A DNA stretch of 64,000 nucleotides from Spraguea lophii (GCA_001887945.1 LDOQ01000098.1:1-64000), one strand, 5' to 3'. Counted from the first letter of the stretch, positions 39,790 through 50,999 are shown. Notes: generated by a model not told the origin, from the letters alone. A program made the numbers and translations.

Positions 39790-41611
39790 ATAAATAAAAA
39801 TAATTTTAAAGAAAATATTATTTTTATATTTAATGATAAATAGAATTGTTATCCAAATTAGAAATAAAAATTTAAATTAACATTTAATAATACATATAGA
39901 ATATTTTATTTCATAAAATTTAATAATGGAAGGAATAAATATTTTTTAAAAAATAAAATTTTTAATAAATTATTATATTCTTTTTGTGAAATAATAAGAT
40001 AGTATATATAAATAAAGTTACAAAAATTAATTAGATGGAAGAATGAATATATTTCATTAAAATAAGGATTATTTCTAATATCATCGACTGTTTATTTTTA
40101 TTTTCTTCGGGGATTGGTTATGAAATAGATCCCAGTTTATTGAAATGATTTTTAAAAATGATTGTGTTCTTAATTTTTTAAAATAATACTTTAATTTTCA
40201 TTAAAACTTTCTAGTAAATTACACTCTACCATTGTTTATGACTTTTAGTTACTTAAATCAAAAATAATTTGTATTAATTGATTCTACCACACTTATATAA
40301 TAATATTATTTTATACTCAAGAATGTTGAAATTTTGTGTATAGTTTAATTACCATTCTCTCCGTTTTATTAATAATCCAATTATTCTTAGTATAATAATT
40401 CAGATTCATAAATCAATACAAAGATTGTAACTACATCACTTAAACACTGCTTTACTATAATAGTAAGAAGATTTATTAAATATGGTCAAATTACGGTATC
40501 AAGCCTATCTTATTACTTATAAATATATATACATGATCTTCAATAAAAAATATCTAATTCTCTGGATGGTAAAGAAAAACGTTTATCTAAAGATAACTAC
40601 TTTTATTACGAATAAAACAAGATATACCATACTATTGGATTTCTGAATGATTAACAATCAACAAGAATTACATCTTCAAATATTCCAGAATAGGAATAAT
40701 ATCATCAAATACAAAATGACCATATATTTTGAAGAGAAGACAATTTCCATTAATCTCACCGAATGAAATAATTATATATAACACTCCGAAAAACAATTTG
40801 AATCATTGAAGATATATTCATTCATCAGTAAAGTTATTTATAAGAATATCACGTATCAACTAATACAAATATATATTTAAAAAAAAGATTAAAATAAGAA
40901 AAAGGATAAAGAACGTAGTAGTTAAAGAATTATTATTGTTATAATTAAAAATTCATTTATTTAATTTGTTATCAGTGTCCACATATGGGTATAATAATAT
41001 AAATAATATGGAAATGTACGATAATTATAATTAAAATTTATGATAAAATAAAATAAAAATATAATTAATTAAAGCTTCTGTTTTTTAAAAATAATAGGAT
41101 AATTAGTAAAAATATCATAATAATAAATATAATCTATATTAACATCTTAATAATTATATTTAAAATAAATATATTTTATTTAATATTCTGTAACTATAAC
41201 AATAAAGGAAAAAGATAATCATTAGAGGATATTAAAATTACTATGAAACAATAAAATATTATTTAAAATGTAATATAAGAAATATTATACTATTTTTTAG
41301 ATTTAAAATTTTTTATTGATACAATGAACATCAATAAAATTTTTAATTAACTTTTATTAAAAGAAATAATAGAACCTAAAAAAATGAATAACAAAATAGT
41401 GAAATAAAATATGAATAAAATAAATAAAAATTATAATACAAATAAAACAATGATATAAAAATTATAATTAAGAATACAAATAAAACTATGATATAATTAA
41501 AAACAGTAAAACATAAATATATTTATTAAATGGTTATAATGTGTAAAATATCAATTACACGCTGTTTATGTTTTACTATTGTTTTTTTATTTTTAATTAT
41601 TTTTACCCTTC
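39790..41611. other. 1.8-kb gene-free stretch with degenerate SINE
   Basis: No credible frame. A diverged minus-strand SINE body lies at about 40175-40470, and short AT-rich tandem segments (units with ACAAATAAAACNATGATATAA) occur at about 41430-41500. CCC lies just before the CHD1 start. Confidence 0.5.
40175..40470 (-). repeat. Degenerate SINE body, minus strand
   Basis: The order of landmarks (TTCATTAAAACTTT tail, 'tctaccattgtttatgactttt', 'aatttgtattaattgattcta', 'tactcaagaatgttgaaattttg', 'caaagattgtaactacatca..aaacactg') follows the complement of the 14705-15170 copy. Too diverged to define ends. Confidence 0.5.
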
Positions 41612-44600
41612 ATGCGACGTAAAATAGAAAGTGATAGTAGTACGACGGATATTGATGATGCTTCTTCTGAAATAGTAAATGAAGATGTAGAATATGCTAG
41701 TAGTTCTTCGGTAAAAGAGGAATTTTATGTTCCTAAAAAAAGAGGTAGACCTAGAAAATATGAAAAAGAAGTTGATAATAGGAGTTATATGACAGCTGGG
41801 TCGCCATTAGGTTCTAATTTTCATCCGTCAAAACCTATGTTTTATAGAAATTTAAATTTAAAACAAAATATTCATCAGAATTTTCAGCCGGTGAATTTTA
41901 TGAGGAATCAATTTTTTCAGGCTGCTCAGAATAGAAATGTAGAATATCCTATGTATAATATGGATCCTTATTCTGTGAATAATTTTCCTAGTAGTATGGG
42001 ATCGTATAATCCATCTTATGCAGGTAATATTCATATTCAAGGATATTATAAACCATTGACTCAAGGGTATCTTAGTCCAACTCTTATTCAAGAATCTTAT
42101 ACTCAGCCACCCTCTTATGTTCCTAAAAAACAAAAAGAAACTGTTTATGCAGATAATTATGAATTTAAAACAACAAAGAGAAGGAGAAAGAGTGCAGTGA
42201 AATTTGAAAAGAAAGTAGAGGATGATGAAGAAGAGACATCTAAAGAGGAAGAGTATAGTTCGGAAGTGGAACAAGATCCACATGAAAAACTTTTGGATTA
42301 TAATGAAGAAAAAGATGAATATTTGGTAAAAATAAGATTTAAAAGTTATTTGCATTGTGAGTGGATAAAAAGAGAAGAAATTGCAGTGAATAAAACAGGT
42401 CTTATTAAAATAAAAAGATTCAGAAAAAAAGATATACCTTACGATCCAGATTTTATAAAAGTGGATAGAGTCATCAAAGCCGAGAAAACTGAAGAAGGAA
42501 CAATGTATTTGATCAAATGGAAAAAATTAGTTTATGAACTTTCAACCTTTGAATTTGAAGATGATGTAAAAGATTTAGAAAATTTTGATGTTGAATATGA
42601 AAAATACAAGCATAGGAATAAATTAAAGGCTCTAACTATTTCATTGAATTGGAGACCTACAAAAGAACAGTTTTTAAAATTTGAAGAATCTCCAACATTT
42701 AAAAATGAAAATAAATTAAGAGAATATCAATTGGAAGGACTTAATTGGTTTTTGAACAGATGGTATGCTAGACAGGGGTGTATAATGGCAGATGAAATGG
42801 GTTTAGGTAAAACAGTGCAGAGTGTAACATTTATATCTACAATTTATGAAAAATATAATTTTTATGCACCTATATTAGTGGTTGCACCGTTGTCTACTAT
42901 TATTCATTGGGAAAGAGAATTTTTAAATTGGACAAATTTAAGAGTTTTAGTTTTCCATGGATCAAATGTGGCAAGAGAAATGATGTATGAATATGAATTT
43001 TATTCTAAAGATAGAAATTTATTGTTGTTTGATGTTATAATTACAACGTATGAGATGGTAATGAGTGGATTAAAATATTTAAGTGATATAAATTTTGGAG
43101 TAGCTATCTTTGATGAGGCACATAGATTAAAGAATGCTAACAGTAAAGCAACACTTACTCTGAAAAGTCTTAATATAAATCACAAAGTGCTTTTAAGTGG
43201 AACTCCTTTGCAAAACAATATCCAAGAATTATGGGCATTATTAAATTTTATCGATCCAATGAAATACGAGAGTTGTAATAATTTCTTAGAAGAATATAAA
43301 TTAGAAAAAAGTGAAGATGTAGAAAGATTACAAAATCTTCTAAGGCCTCTAATGCTTAGAAGAATGAAAGATGATGTAGAAAAAAGTATACCAATGAAGG
43401 AAGAAACTATTGTTACTGTAGAGCTTACAATGATACAAAAAAGATATTATAGAGCTATCTTAGAAAAGAATTTAGAATTTTTAACAAAAGGAGGTACTGA
43501 AAATGCACCCAATTTATTGAATGTTATGATGGAATTAAGAAAATGTTGTATTCATCCTTTTTTAGTCAGAGGAGCAGAAGATAAAATTATAGATGAATAT
43601 TTACAAAAAAATAAAGCAGATATATCAGAAGAAAATGTTAATAGGAATACAGGAGAACAAAGTATATTAAATAGAATGACATTAGATGAGTATTACAAAG
43701 TAATTATACAATCAAGTGGAAAATTAGTTCTTTTAGATAAATTACTCAAACAATTGAAAGGAAAACATAAAGTTCTTATTTTCTCTCAGATGACTAAATG
43801 CTTAGATCTTTTAGCAGATTATTTAAATTATAGACAATTTAAATATGAAAGAATAGATGGAGGTGTAAGAGGAGATTGTAGACAAGCTGCTATAGATAGA
43901 TTCTGTGATAAAAATAGTGATGTTTTTGTATTTCTTCTATGTACCAGAGCTGGTGGTGTAGGTATAAATCTTACCGCAGCAGATACTGTTATTATTTTTG
44001 ATAGTGATTGGAATCCACAGAATGATTTACAAGCACAAGCAAGATGTCATAGAATAGGACAAACAAATGAAGTAAAAATATACAGATTAATAACAAATAA
44101 TACATATGAAAGAGAAATGTTTGATAAAGCTGGATTGAAATTAGGATTGGATAGAGCAGTATTACAGAGAATGGATTATGAAGGAGAAAAGAAAATGAAA
44201 AAGAGAGAAGCAATAGAATACCTACTGAAGAAGGGTGCCTATGGAGTACTTATGGAAGATGATGAAGCAGCACAAAAATTTTGTGAAGAAAATATAGAAG
44301 AGATTTTACAACGTAGAACACATGTAGTAAAGCATAATGACGGAGGAAATATTTTCAGTAGAGCTTCTTTTAAAATTGATGAAGAAATAGATGATCCAGA
44401 ATTCTGGAATAATATGCTTTCAAAAAGAAAAGTTGAAGAAGATGAACTTACAGTAAAGAAGCAGATACGTAAATTAGCTAGAGATGGAAATCTTTCAGAA
44501 TCCGAATTAAAAGAAATAGAAGATAAAAGAAAAGAATTATTAGATAAATTAGATAATAATGAAAATACAGAAGAGGAAGCATATCTCTTAGTTTTTCTTA

Positions 44601-45514
44601 CAGCACTCAAAAAAGGTACGAAAGCTATCAGTACAATTAAAAATCTACCCAATGCACATTCCATGCTTAATGAGATTATAAAATTTTTAGTAGATAAAAT
44701 AGAAGAAAAATTTAGAAAAGATTATATTTTTACAATTGAAAAATTCATTGAAGAAACAACTCTCGAGAAAGACAAAGAATTTTACAATAGTATTTTTTAT
44801 GAAAAATTTTATGAAAAATTCCTTTTAAGAATACAAGCAGTATATATTCTCTCTATGCTTAATAAGGTAAATACAATTGTAAAAGTAAATAGATCTAGAG
44901 GATGGTCAGTTGAAGATGATAAAAGACTTATTAATTGGACACTTAATAATGGTTATGATAATTATCCTGCTACCGTAGGTCTTGATAAGGGAGCATTCAA
45001 AGGAAAGCCTATTCCAGAATTAAATCAAAGAATAAGAAAAATAATGATGGAAATGAACAGAAGAGAGGTTGAACAAAAAGAAGAAAATACTGAATATGAT
45101 ATTATCCGATGTATATGCATCTTTGGAAGAAAGACAGAAAATAATAAAAAAGAAATAAAAAAATATCTTAATGATGATTTTAAGATACAAAGAATGAATA
45201 CCATGGTAGAAGAAGTATTAAAAAGAAGAAAGAGAGGAGAAGAAGAAAAAACTATGAGAAATAGAATATTTCTATTTGACCGAATAAATAGAATTGATAT
45301 GAATATTTTTAATGATAAAATGAAAGAAATGTATGAGAAGAAGAAATATAGAAAAGTAAAGAATTTAAGCATAGAAGAAAATAAAGTTTTAATAATAAAA
45401 ATAAAAGAATGTGGATTACAGGATACAGTGTTAAAAGAATATGGATTAACAGAAGAGGCAATGATAAAGAAGTTGGAATCTATTACAGATTTCTTTAGAT
45501 CAGATGAAGAATAA
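41612..45514 (+). CDS. CHD1: CHD1 chromatin remodeller
   Basis: 1300 aa. An AT-hook-like KKRGRPRK lies at residues 42-49. Tandem chromodomains follow at about 215-345. The SNF2 ATPase has DEMGLGKT (Lys400), DEAH at 501-504, SGTPLQNN, and the helicase-C half with SQMTKCLDLLADYL, TRAGGVGINLTAADTVI and QARCHRIGQ. A C-terminal SANT/SLIDE-like DNA-binding region includes RGWSVEDDKRLINW. Two chromodomains plus SANT/SLIDE identify CHD1 rather than ISWI. It spaces nucleosomes on transcribed genes. It is shorter than yeast Chd1 (about 1470 aa). Start: ACCCTTCATG with the CCC motif. Opposite-strand frames are shadows. Confidence 0.95.
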   Translation: MRRKIESDSSTTDIDDASSEIVNEDVEYASSSSVKEEFYVPKKRGRPRKYEKEVDNRSYMTAGSPLGSNFHPSKPMFYRNLNLKQNIHQNFQPVNFMRNQFFQAAQNRNVEYPMYNMDPYSVNNFPSSMGSYNPSYAGNIHIQGYYKPLTQGYLSPTLIQESYTQPPSYVPKKQKETVYADNYEFKTTKRRRKSAVKFEKKVEDDEEETSKEEEYSSEVEQDPHEKLLDYNEEKDEYLVKIRFKSYLHCEWIKREEIAVNKTGLIKIKRFRKKDIPYDPDFIKVDRVIKAEKTEEGTMYLIKWKKLVYELSTFEFEDDVKDLENFDVEYEKYKHRNKLKALTISLNWRPTKEQFLKFEESPTFKNENKLREYQLEGLNWFLNRWYARQGCIMADEMGLGKTVQSVTFISTIYEKYNFYAPILVVAPLSTIIHWEREFLNWTNLRVLVFHGSNVAREMMYEYEFYSKDRNLLLFDVIITTYEMVMSGLKYLSDINFGVAIFDEAHRLKNANSKATLTLKSLNINHKVLLSGTPLQNNIQELWALLNFIDPMKYESCNNFLEEYKLEKSEDVERLQNLLRPLMLRRMKDDVEKSIPMKEETIVTVELTMIQKRYYRAILEKNLEFLTKGGTENAPNLLNVMMELRKCCIHPFLVRGAEDKIIDEYLQKNKADISEENVNRNTGEQSILNRMTLDEYYKVIIQSSGKLVLLDKLLKQLKGKHKVLIFSQMTKCLDLLADYLNYRQFKYERIDGGVRGDCRQAAIDRFCDKNSDVFVFLLCTRAGGVGINLTAADTVIIFDSDWNPQNDLQAQARCHRIGQTNEVKIYRLITNNTYEREMFDKAGLKLGLDRAVLQRMDYEGEKKMKKREAIEYLLKKGAYGVLMEDDEAAQKFCEENIEEILQRRTHVVKHNDGGNIFSRASFKIDEEIDDPEFWNNMLSKRKVEEDELTVKKQIRKLARDGNLSESELKEIEDKRKELLDKLDNNENTEEEAYLLVFLTALKKGTKAISTIKNLPNAHSMLNEIIKFLVDKIEEKFRKDYIFTIEKFIEETTLEKDKEFYNSIFYEKFYEKFLLRIQAVYILSMLNKVNTIVKVNRSRGWSVEDDKRLINWTLNNGYDNYPATVGLDKGAFKGKPIPELNQRIRKIMMEMNRREVEQKEENTEYDIIRCICIFGRKTENNKKEIKKYLNDDFKIQRMNTMVEEVLKRRKRGEEEKTMRNRIFLFDRINRIDMNIFNDKMKEMYEKKKYRKVKNLSIEENKVLIIKIKECGLQDTVLKEYGLTEEAMIKKLESITDFFRSDEE

Positions 45515-45744
45515 AGAAAAATTATAACAAAAAGATATATTTAAAAATAAAAATAGATGAAATAAAAAGTTAGATGCATAAAATAAATATTTTTTAAAAA
45601 TAATTTTAATTACGTAGTAAAATTTTTATATTTTTAAGATATAAAATAGAATTTACCAATCATATCTCTTTAAGATATAAAATAATATTATGTAATAAAA
45701 TAAATATTTTTATATTTTACAAGAACGAAAATTACTTTTACATT

Positions 45745-46302
45745 TTATTTATTATTTTTCAACTTATAATTATAATTCATGATATTTTCCTTATTTCCCT
45801 TTTTATTTAATTCATCTCTCTCTTTCCTATGCATCTCTCTCTTAATATCCTTCTGCTGCAACAAATTACTAAATTTATTATCCTTAATAATCTTTGTTAC
45901 ATAATTTTTATATATATCATCTGTATATGCTATATAATTTTTTAATTCTTCTATATTATCTAAATGTTCATCCAACTTCTCACTCTGCAACATTTTATAT
46001 TCTTGTATTTGTTTTTGATTATTTTTTATTTGTTTGTTAATGGTAAATAATTCATTTTCTAAAAAATTAATTTCTTCTTTAAGATTGTAAAGTGGTAATA
46101 CATCTACATCAACCAAACGATCAGATATTTTTCTTTCCCATTTAAAATTTTTAAATGAAAAAAGTTCTAATGCAAATTCTTCAAATAAGAGAAAATACTT
46201 GTCAATGTGGGGTGAAGAGTAGATTTCTAATGCTTCTTTAATTTCACGGAATAAGTGGTGTGGATGGAAACCATAAAATTCCAATTCGTCTTCGTTAAGC
46301 AT
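45745..46302 (-). CDS. Probable MIS12/Mtw1 kinetochore protein
   Basis: 185 aa. The N-terminus LEFYGFHPHHLFREIKEALE resembles the conserved 'FFGFTPQxxxxxIxxAxxDY' opening of MIS12. A hydrophobic helix, a mid-region ISDRLVDVDVLPLYN (compare the '..iP.nvllPe' block) and a long coiled coil (residues about 95-135) then follow, the same order and length (human 205 aa). MIS12 anchors the KMN kinetochore network to the inner centromere. Cysteines and catalytic motifs are absent, so the call rests on a short N-terminal signature and architecture. The start has the CCC motif (TACCCCTTTTATG on the minus strand). It converges on CHD1, 230 bases away. Confidence 0.6.
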   Translation of the reverse strand: MLNEDELEFYGFHPHHLFREIKEALEIYSSPHIDKYFLLFEEFALELFSFKNFKWERKISDRLVDVDVLPLYNLKEEINFLENELFTINKQIKNNQKQIQEYKMLQSEKLDEHLDNIEELKNYIAYTDDIYKNYVTKIIKDNKFSNLLQQKDIKREMHRKERDELNKKGNKENIMNYNYKLKNNK

Positions 46303-46512
46303 AAAAGGGGTATTTTATTGGGTAAATTTATTTTAGTTATGTAAAAATTAATGATAATTTTATTAGAAAAATAATAATGGAAATGAATATATGGTAATAA
46401 TATTGTATATTTAGTAAAATAAGTAATTCTTTAATGATAATAAAACAATGAAGCATTGGGTTTAATTGACCTAAACTTTTAAAAAAATTGAAGTAATGTT
46501 TTTGATTTCTTA

Positions 46513-46648
46513 GGAATAGAATCTTAATAGAATAACAATAACGTAATATTACGTATTTGTTAGGTTAGGTTAGGTCAAAAGGAATAGAATCTTAATAGAA
46601 TAACAATAACGTAATATTACGTATTTGTTAGATTAGGTTAGGTCAAAA
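46513..46648 (+). repeat. 68-bp tandem duplication with TTAGG units and palindrome
   Basis: Two adjacent 68-base units start at 46513 and 46581 (GGAATAGAATCTTAATAGAA...). Each contains the perfect 14-base palindrome ACGTAATATTACGT and ends with TTAGGTTAGG-type repeats (TTAGGTTAGGTTAGGTC in the first, TTAGATTAGGTTAGGTC in the second). The units differ by about one base, so the duplication is recent. Confidence 0.85.
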
Positions 46649-46951
46649 TAATAGTTGGTTAATTTTAAAAGATTCTGTATTGATAATATAATTATTCTCT
46701 ATTGATTATGAAATAAGCAAATATTATATTATAAAAAATATAATAGCCTATAGAACTATGACGACATTTATTATTTTCAAAATTCTACCATTTTGAGTTT
46801 AATACACAATAAAATTAATATAACTATTGTAGCATTTAGTAATTATAAGGTAAAAAATACTTCAATGGTTAAAGATTTATAGATCATTGATATAACGCAA
46901 TTAAACAGTAAATTTCAATAAATAAACATTCCAACTTTAATGACCGGTTTT

Positions 46952-47150
46952 TAAATGAAACTTTTATTTATTGAAGTTTTCTGGTCTATTATAATCTACA
47001 ACATTTGGTTTCAGAAACACATTTAAGCTTGTATTAATTAATTGCGCCAAGATAGTCATTATTCTCATCTTGCCTTATGTTCTAACCTTAGTAATATATA
47101 TATGAAAGGGCCTCCTCCTTGGTGGACAATAAGATAAAAGTTTCATTTAA
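46952..47150. repeat. SINE 3' ends in opposite orientation
   Basis: 46952-47095 is a minus-strand 3' fragment ('aaatgaaacttttatttattgaag', 'ggtctattataatctac', 'cacatttaagcttgtattaattaatt', 'tcatcttgccttatgttc'). Directly after it, about 47100-47150 ends with AAGATAAAAGTTTCATTTAAA, a plus-strand tail. This suggests insertion of one copy next to or into another. Confidence 0.6.
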
Positions 47151-47289
47151 AAAATAAGGTAACAAATACAGAAGTGTGCCATTAAAAATATCAGATAAAG
47201 ATGGATTGACAGAAAACACTTTAATCGCTTGTATTTTAAAAAAACTTAATAATGCGAAAAATATTTTTTTTATCTTTAAAATACATATA

Positions 47290-48060
47290 TTCTTTAATAA
47301 ATTTTTTTATTAATTTATGTTTATTATTTTCTTTGTTTTTAAGATATAATTTTAAATGTTGTCATCTATTTTCAATGTTTTGAGTATGTATATCTTTATT
47401 ATTGGGATTAACAAAGTTTTTACTATGGTCAATTTTTAAATGTTTATAATTAATATTTCTTAAGCAATTATACTCTTTCCATATATCAATTATAATAGTT
47501 GTTTTATTTTTATTATTTCTATCAATTTACCACTACTACTATTTTAATACATACGTAAAACAATTCTTTTATTTCGCTACAATATCCGCCCAAAATACCG
47601 CAATTTTTTTATTTTTCTGCCCTTATAATATTTCTTTTTAAGAACCAAACCCTTATCACTTCCGACTGTTTTGTCAAAATTACCTATTTTTTTCCGTATT
47701 TATCTATATGGTTTCAAATTATACTTCTAACATTTTTTAAGTTCCTTTTGCCTGAATCTTTTTTATGCGCTACATGTGAAATTTTGTTATTTTTTGAAAA
47801 ATGATATGAAATATTATTATTTTATCAATGAATAGGAAATATTACCGAATAAAGAATTTTTCTGTAATAAGTGCTTCTCTATAACAATTCTTTTGATAAC
47901 AAACCCATTATGAATTTTCCAATGTGATTTTAATCACAATCTTCATATTTTTCTTGCATTTATAGTATTTTTTAACAAAAGTTTATTTTCTATTAAAAAA
48001 TTATAGAATAAATAAATATCTTCGACTAATTCTTTCAATCCATTTAAGTTTATGTTGTTT
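47290..48060 (-). pseudogene. Second decayed Merlin-type transposase
   Basis: On the minus strand, GSDKGLVLKKKYYKGRKIKK lies near 47610-47690, then LRYFGRI, then TTIIIDIWKEYNCLRNINYK, IDHSKNFVNPNNKDIHTQNI and ENR.QHLKLYL over about 47345-47500. These match the final catalytic part of Merlin/IS1595 DDE transposases better than the copy at 240-1020. Stops and frame changes interrupt it. Upstream, toward 48060, the N-terminal zinc ribbon is no longer recognisable. Confidence 0.72.
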
Positions 48061-48180
48061 AATTCTCTCATAAAAAATTCTATTAAATAGAATGATATCC
48101 ATATATATACTTGTTACCAAAAATAATGATATACAATCAAAGGTTAAAGGTTATAAAAGAACTTTTATTTAACCTTATAA

Positions 48181-48657
48181 TTATAATTCAGTTTTAATTT
48201 CTTCACGAGGTTTTTCTGTTATTTTTTCCTCTTCTGCTACTTTTTCTTCTACTTTCTTCTCTTCCTCTTTTACGTTTTCTTCTTCAACTTCATTATCACT
48301 TTCTCCTTCCTTTTCATTCATTGAACGTTGTAATTGTTGCAAAAGTTCCTGTAACTCCTTAAACTCAAATTTTACCTCTTCTTCAACCTTATCCTTCACT
48401 TTACCTGTTTTACTTGTTAATGTCTCTAACTTATCACTTATATAATTTTTAGCTTTAGCTAAATTCAAAGATAGATATTCTTTTGTATTCCTTATATTTA
48501 TTTCTTGTGCATCCTTAAGCTCAATAAATTTTTTTACACCACGTTCTTTTAAATCAGCCATACTACTAAGATAACATTTTGTTTTCTTCTTAAATTCTTC
48601 TAAGAAGCCTGTGCATGCTATGGAGAGAATAAAAACAAAAATAAATTTAAAGTTCAT
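48181..48657 (-). CDS. Secreted helical Glu/Lys-rich hypothetical protein
   Basis: 158 aa from ATG at 48657. The frame opens 11 codons earlier at TTG, but TACCCCTTCATATG on the minus strand supports the ATG. A signal peptide (MNFKFIFVFILSIACTGF) is followed by helical, heptad-like sequence (YLSSMADLKERGVKKFIELK...) and a very acidic/lysine C-terminal third of EEEKKVEEKVAEEEK type. No membrane anchor. Unlike most secreted proteins here it carries the CCC motif. No family recognised. Confidence 0.72.
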   Translation of the reverse strand: MNFKFIFVFILSIACTGFLEEFKKKTKCYLSSMADLKERGVKKFIELKDAQEINIRNTKEYLSLNLAKAKNYISDKLETLTSKTGKVKDKVEEEVKFEFKELQELLQQLQRSMNEKEGESDNEVEEENVKEEEKKVEEKVAEEEKITEKPREEIKTEL

Positions 48658-49062
48658 ATGAAGGGGTAAGGAAAGAAAATTTATAAACAATTAACAACTA
48701 AATAAATTAAAGGAGAAACGAATTTATTGAATAAATGAAATTAAAAAGAATATAATAATTTGGGTGGATAATGAGATTAAAGGAGAATTTTATACCTTAA
48801 ATATTCTAATATTAAAAGAATAACTATTATTTTTAATGTAAGTGTTTATTTATACGATATTTTTTTAATCTGTGTACAATATTATAAAATTATCGATTAA
48901 TTGTGTTTTTAATTTAAAAAATCATTTTATTATCTTTTTTTGTTTTTTTGTCAGGGAAAAGAAAAATTTTTATTTATCCGTTACTAAACAAAATATCATT
49001 TAAAATAATTTATATTTTATAAATTTTTTATTTTCTTTTAAAGATATTATAGAATTTTACCC
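48658..49062. other. Divergent intergenic region
   Basis: About 400 bases between divergent genes. Both starts carry CCC next to the ATG. AT-rich, no other element. Confidence 0.45.
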
Positions 49063-50184
49063 ATGAAGAAAAAATATAATTTTTCTAAGATTATTAATTT
49101 ATATCTTACCAAATGTAAAAATATACAAATATTGTATTCTCCCGAATATAATGATCCATTTTTACATTTTATTTTTTCTTTCCTATTTCCCTCTTTTATT
49201 ATACCACAAAATAATTTATATTTCTCTACATCCAAATCAATAGTACAATTTTTTATTTTTGAATTTTTTTCTATAAAAATATCAATAAATGAATACACGC
49301 CGCTAATAATGCATTCAAAAAATATTCTGGAATATTTTATTTTATTGGAAAAATTATATCCTAATTTATATTTGTTGGATACAAATTATTTTTTATCTCA
49401 TGTAAAAAATCTTAATAATTTTGAATGCAAAAGTTTATTGAATGATGTTACATCTTTAACAATAGAAATTATAAAAGAAAAATATACTTTTATAAATGAG
49501 GATGAATTCATAGAAAATAAAAATATATATTATTTTTTATTAAGAGAGAAAATAAAAGATTTATCATTTGATAAGCAAATAGAAATTGTGACAGAAAAAA
49601 TAGAGTATCCATCAAAAATTTATAATTTTATAACAAAAAGTAGATCATTGAATATTAATAACCAATTATCTTGTTTTTTATATCTTTATCCAGAAAAATA
49701 TATTTTTGATGGATATATAAGTAAAAATAGGTTAAAATATCTAAGAGAACCATTATCTATAAAACTTATACCTAAATATGTAAATACGTATATTAAAGCA
49801 TCATTGATATATCAGAATAAATTACAAGAAGATAATTGTTGTGTTTTATTAAAAACAATTTTTATAGAAAAAATATTCAAAAATAAAGAAATTGTAAAAT
49901 TCAGTCAGGTGATAACAAATTTTCTTTTGGAAGATAAAATACTCTGTAAGATTATTTTTCAAAGAAAATTCGATGAGGAAATAATTGATATTTTGGTGAA
50001 GGAAATTCCAGTACTAAAAATATCATTTAAGTTGATTTTAAAATTATATTATGAAAGTAACTTTTCTGATAATTTTTATCAAAAGGTGGCTAAATGTTTA
50101 ATCAAATATCATCCAACGCTAAAAAAAGAGTTGTATGATTTACATGTTTATGAGAAAGTTATTGAAGAATTATTAGATAAATAA
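49063..50184 (+). CDS. Conserved-looking helical hypothetical protein
   Basis: 373 aa, family not recognised. The CCC-ATG start (TTACCCATG) is of the housekeeping type. The sequence is rich in Ile, Leu, Lys, Phe and Tyr and appears all-helical, with helix-turn-helix spacing reminiscent of alpha-solenoid proteins (FIEKIFKNKEIVKFSQVI, KVAKCLIKYHPTLKKELYD). No signal peptide or clear transmembrane segment; the early Phe-rich run (FLHFIFSFLFPSFII) is probably a buried helix but could be a membrane segment. It could be a shortened subunit of a larger complex. I do not assign a role. Confidence 0.7.
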   Translation: MKKKYNFSKIINLYLTKCKNIQILYSPEYNDPFLHFIFSFLFPSFIIPQNNLYFSTSKSIVQFFIFEFFSIKISINEYTPLIMHSKNILEYFILLEKLYPNLYLLDTNYFLSHVKNLNNFECKSLLNDVTSLTIEIIKEKYTFINEDEFIENKNIYYFLLREKIKDLSFDKQIEIVTEKIEYPSKIYNFITKSRSLNINNQLSCFLYLYPEKYIFDGYISKNRLKYLREPLSIKLIPKYVNTYIKASLIYQNKLQEDNCCVLLKTIFIEKIFKNKEIVKFSQVITNFLLEDKILCKIIFQRKFDEEIIDILVKEIPVLKISFKLILKLYYESNFSDNFYQKVAKCLIKYHPTLKKELYDLHVYEKVIEELLDK

Positions 50185-50524
50185 TAATTTTAATTTATAT
50201 TGTTTTTCTAAATAAAATATATACGTAGAAGTATCTCTAAGTTTAAATATAATATTTACATTGTATGTATAAAGATTTTTCCCGATTTATTATAAATATA
50301 AAAAAAGTAATACATTGTTTTAACAGTTATAGAAAAAAATTATTATTTAAGATTGGATGTAATAGAAGCAAATATTGCTATTTAAACCAATGATTAGAAT
50401 TTAAATAAAATTCTTTTCAACAACAATATTACACAACATTATAGTTTCAACTTCTTTTTAGAAACAATTATAATCTTTTATAATAAAACCCTTAGCCATG
50501 ACCAAAACTAACGTATAATTTTTA

Positions 50525-50905
50525 AATAAGGGTTTTTTGTATAATAAAAATGCTTTTATTCGTTGTAATCCATTATTGTCAGTCATTGTTGGTTCATTAA
50601 AGCATATTTAAATCTATACTAACCAGCTTCTTTACAGATATGCATTAATCTCATCTTATCTTATTCTATGAAATAAATGTTAATATAATTTGCGGTAAAA
50701 GATCGTTTTAATATTTAAATTAATTTTAAGTTAAAAAATAAATTAAATTTATAAAAGTTCCTTAGCCTATTATGGTCTATAATATTTGGTTTTTAAAAGC
50801 ACATTTAAACTTGTGTATAACTAATTCCGTTACAGATATGCATTAATCTCATCTTATCATATATTTCGAAGCGTTGGAATTTTACGTATGGTGTAAAATA
50901 AATAA
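50525..50905 (-). repeat. Two SINE 3' fragments in tandem, minus strand
   Basis: Both pieces show the complement of the SINE 3' part: tail region, 'attatggtctataat/attattgtcagtcattg', 'aagcatatttaaatc/agcacatttaaactt', 'agatatgcattaatctcatcttat'. The first lies at about 50525-50700, the second at about 50730-50905. Both are 5'-truncated at a similar point. Confidence 0.6.
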
Positions 50906-50999
50906 AAAGAAGAAAATCTTTGTAAAAAAATATTAGAATATAAGGTAAAATGATGTGAATATATTTACTGTAACATTTAGGAAGGAAAAATAAAAATGA

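Larger units (their letters stand above)
46303..48180. other. 1.9-kb mobile-element and repeat island
   Basis: It holds a 68-base tandem duplication with TTAGG units (46513-46648), SINE 3' pieces on both strands (46952-47150) and a dead Merlin transposase (47290-48060). No intact gene was seen. Confidence 0.6.
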
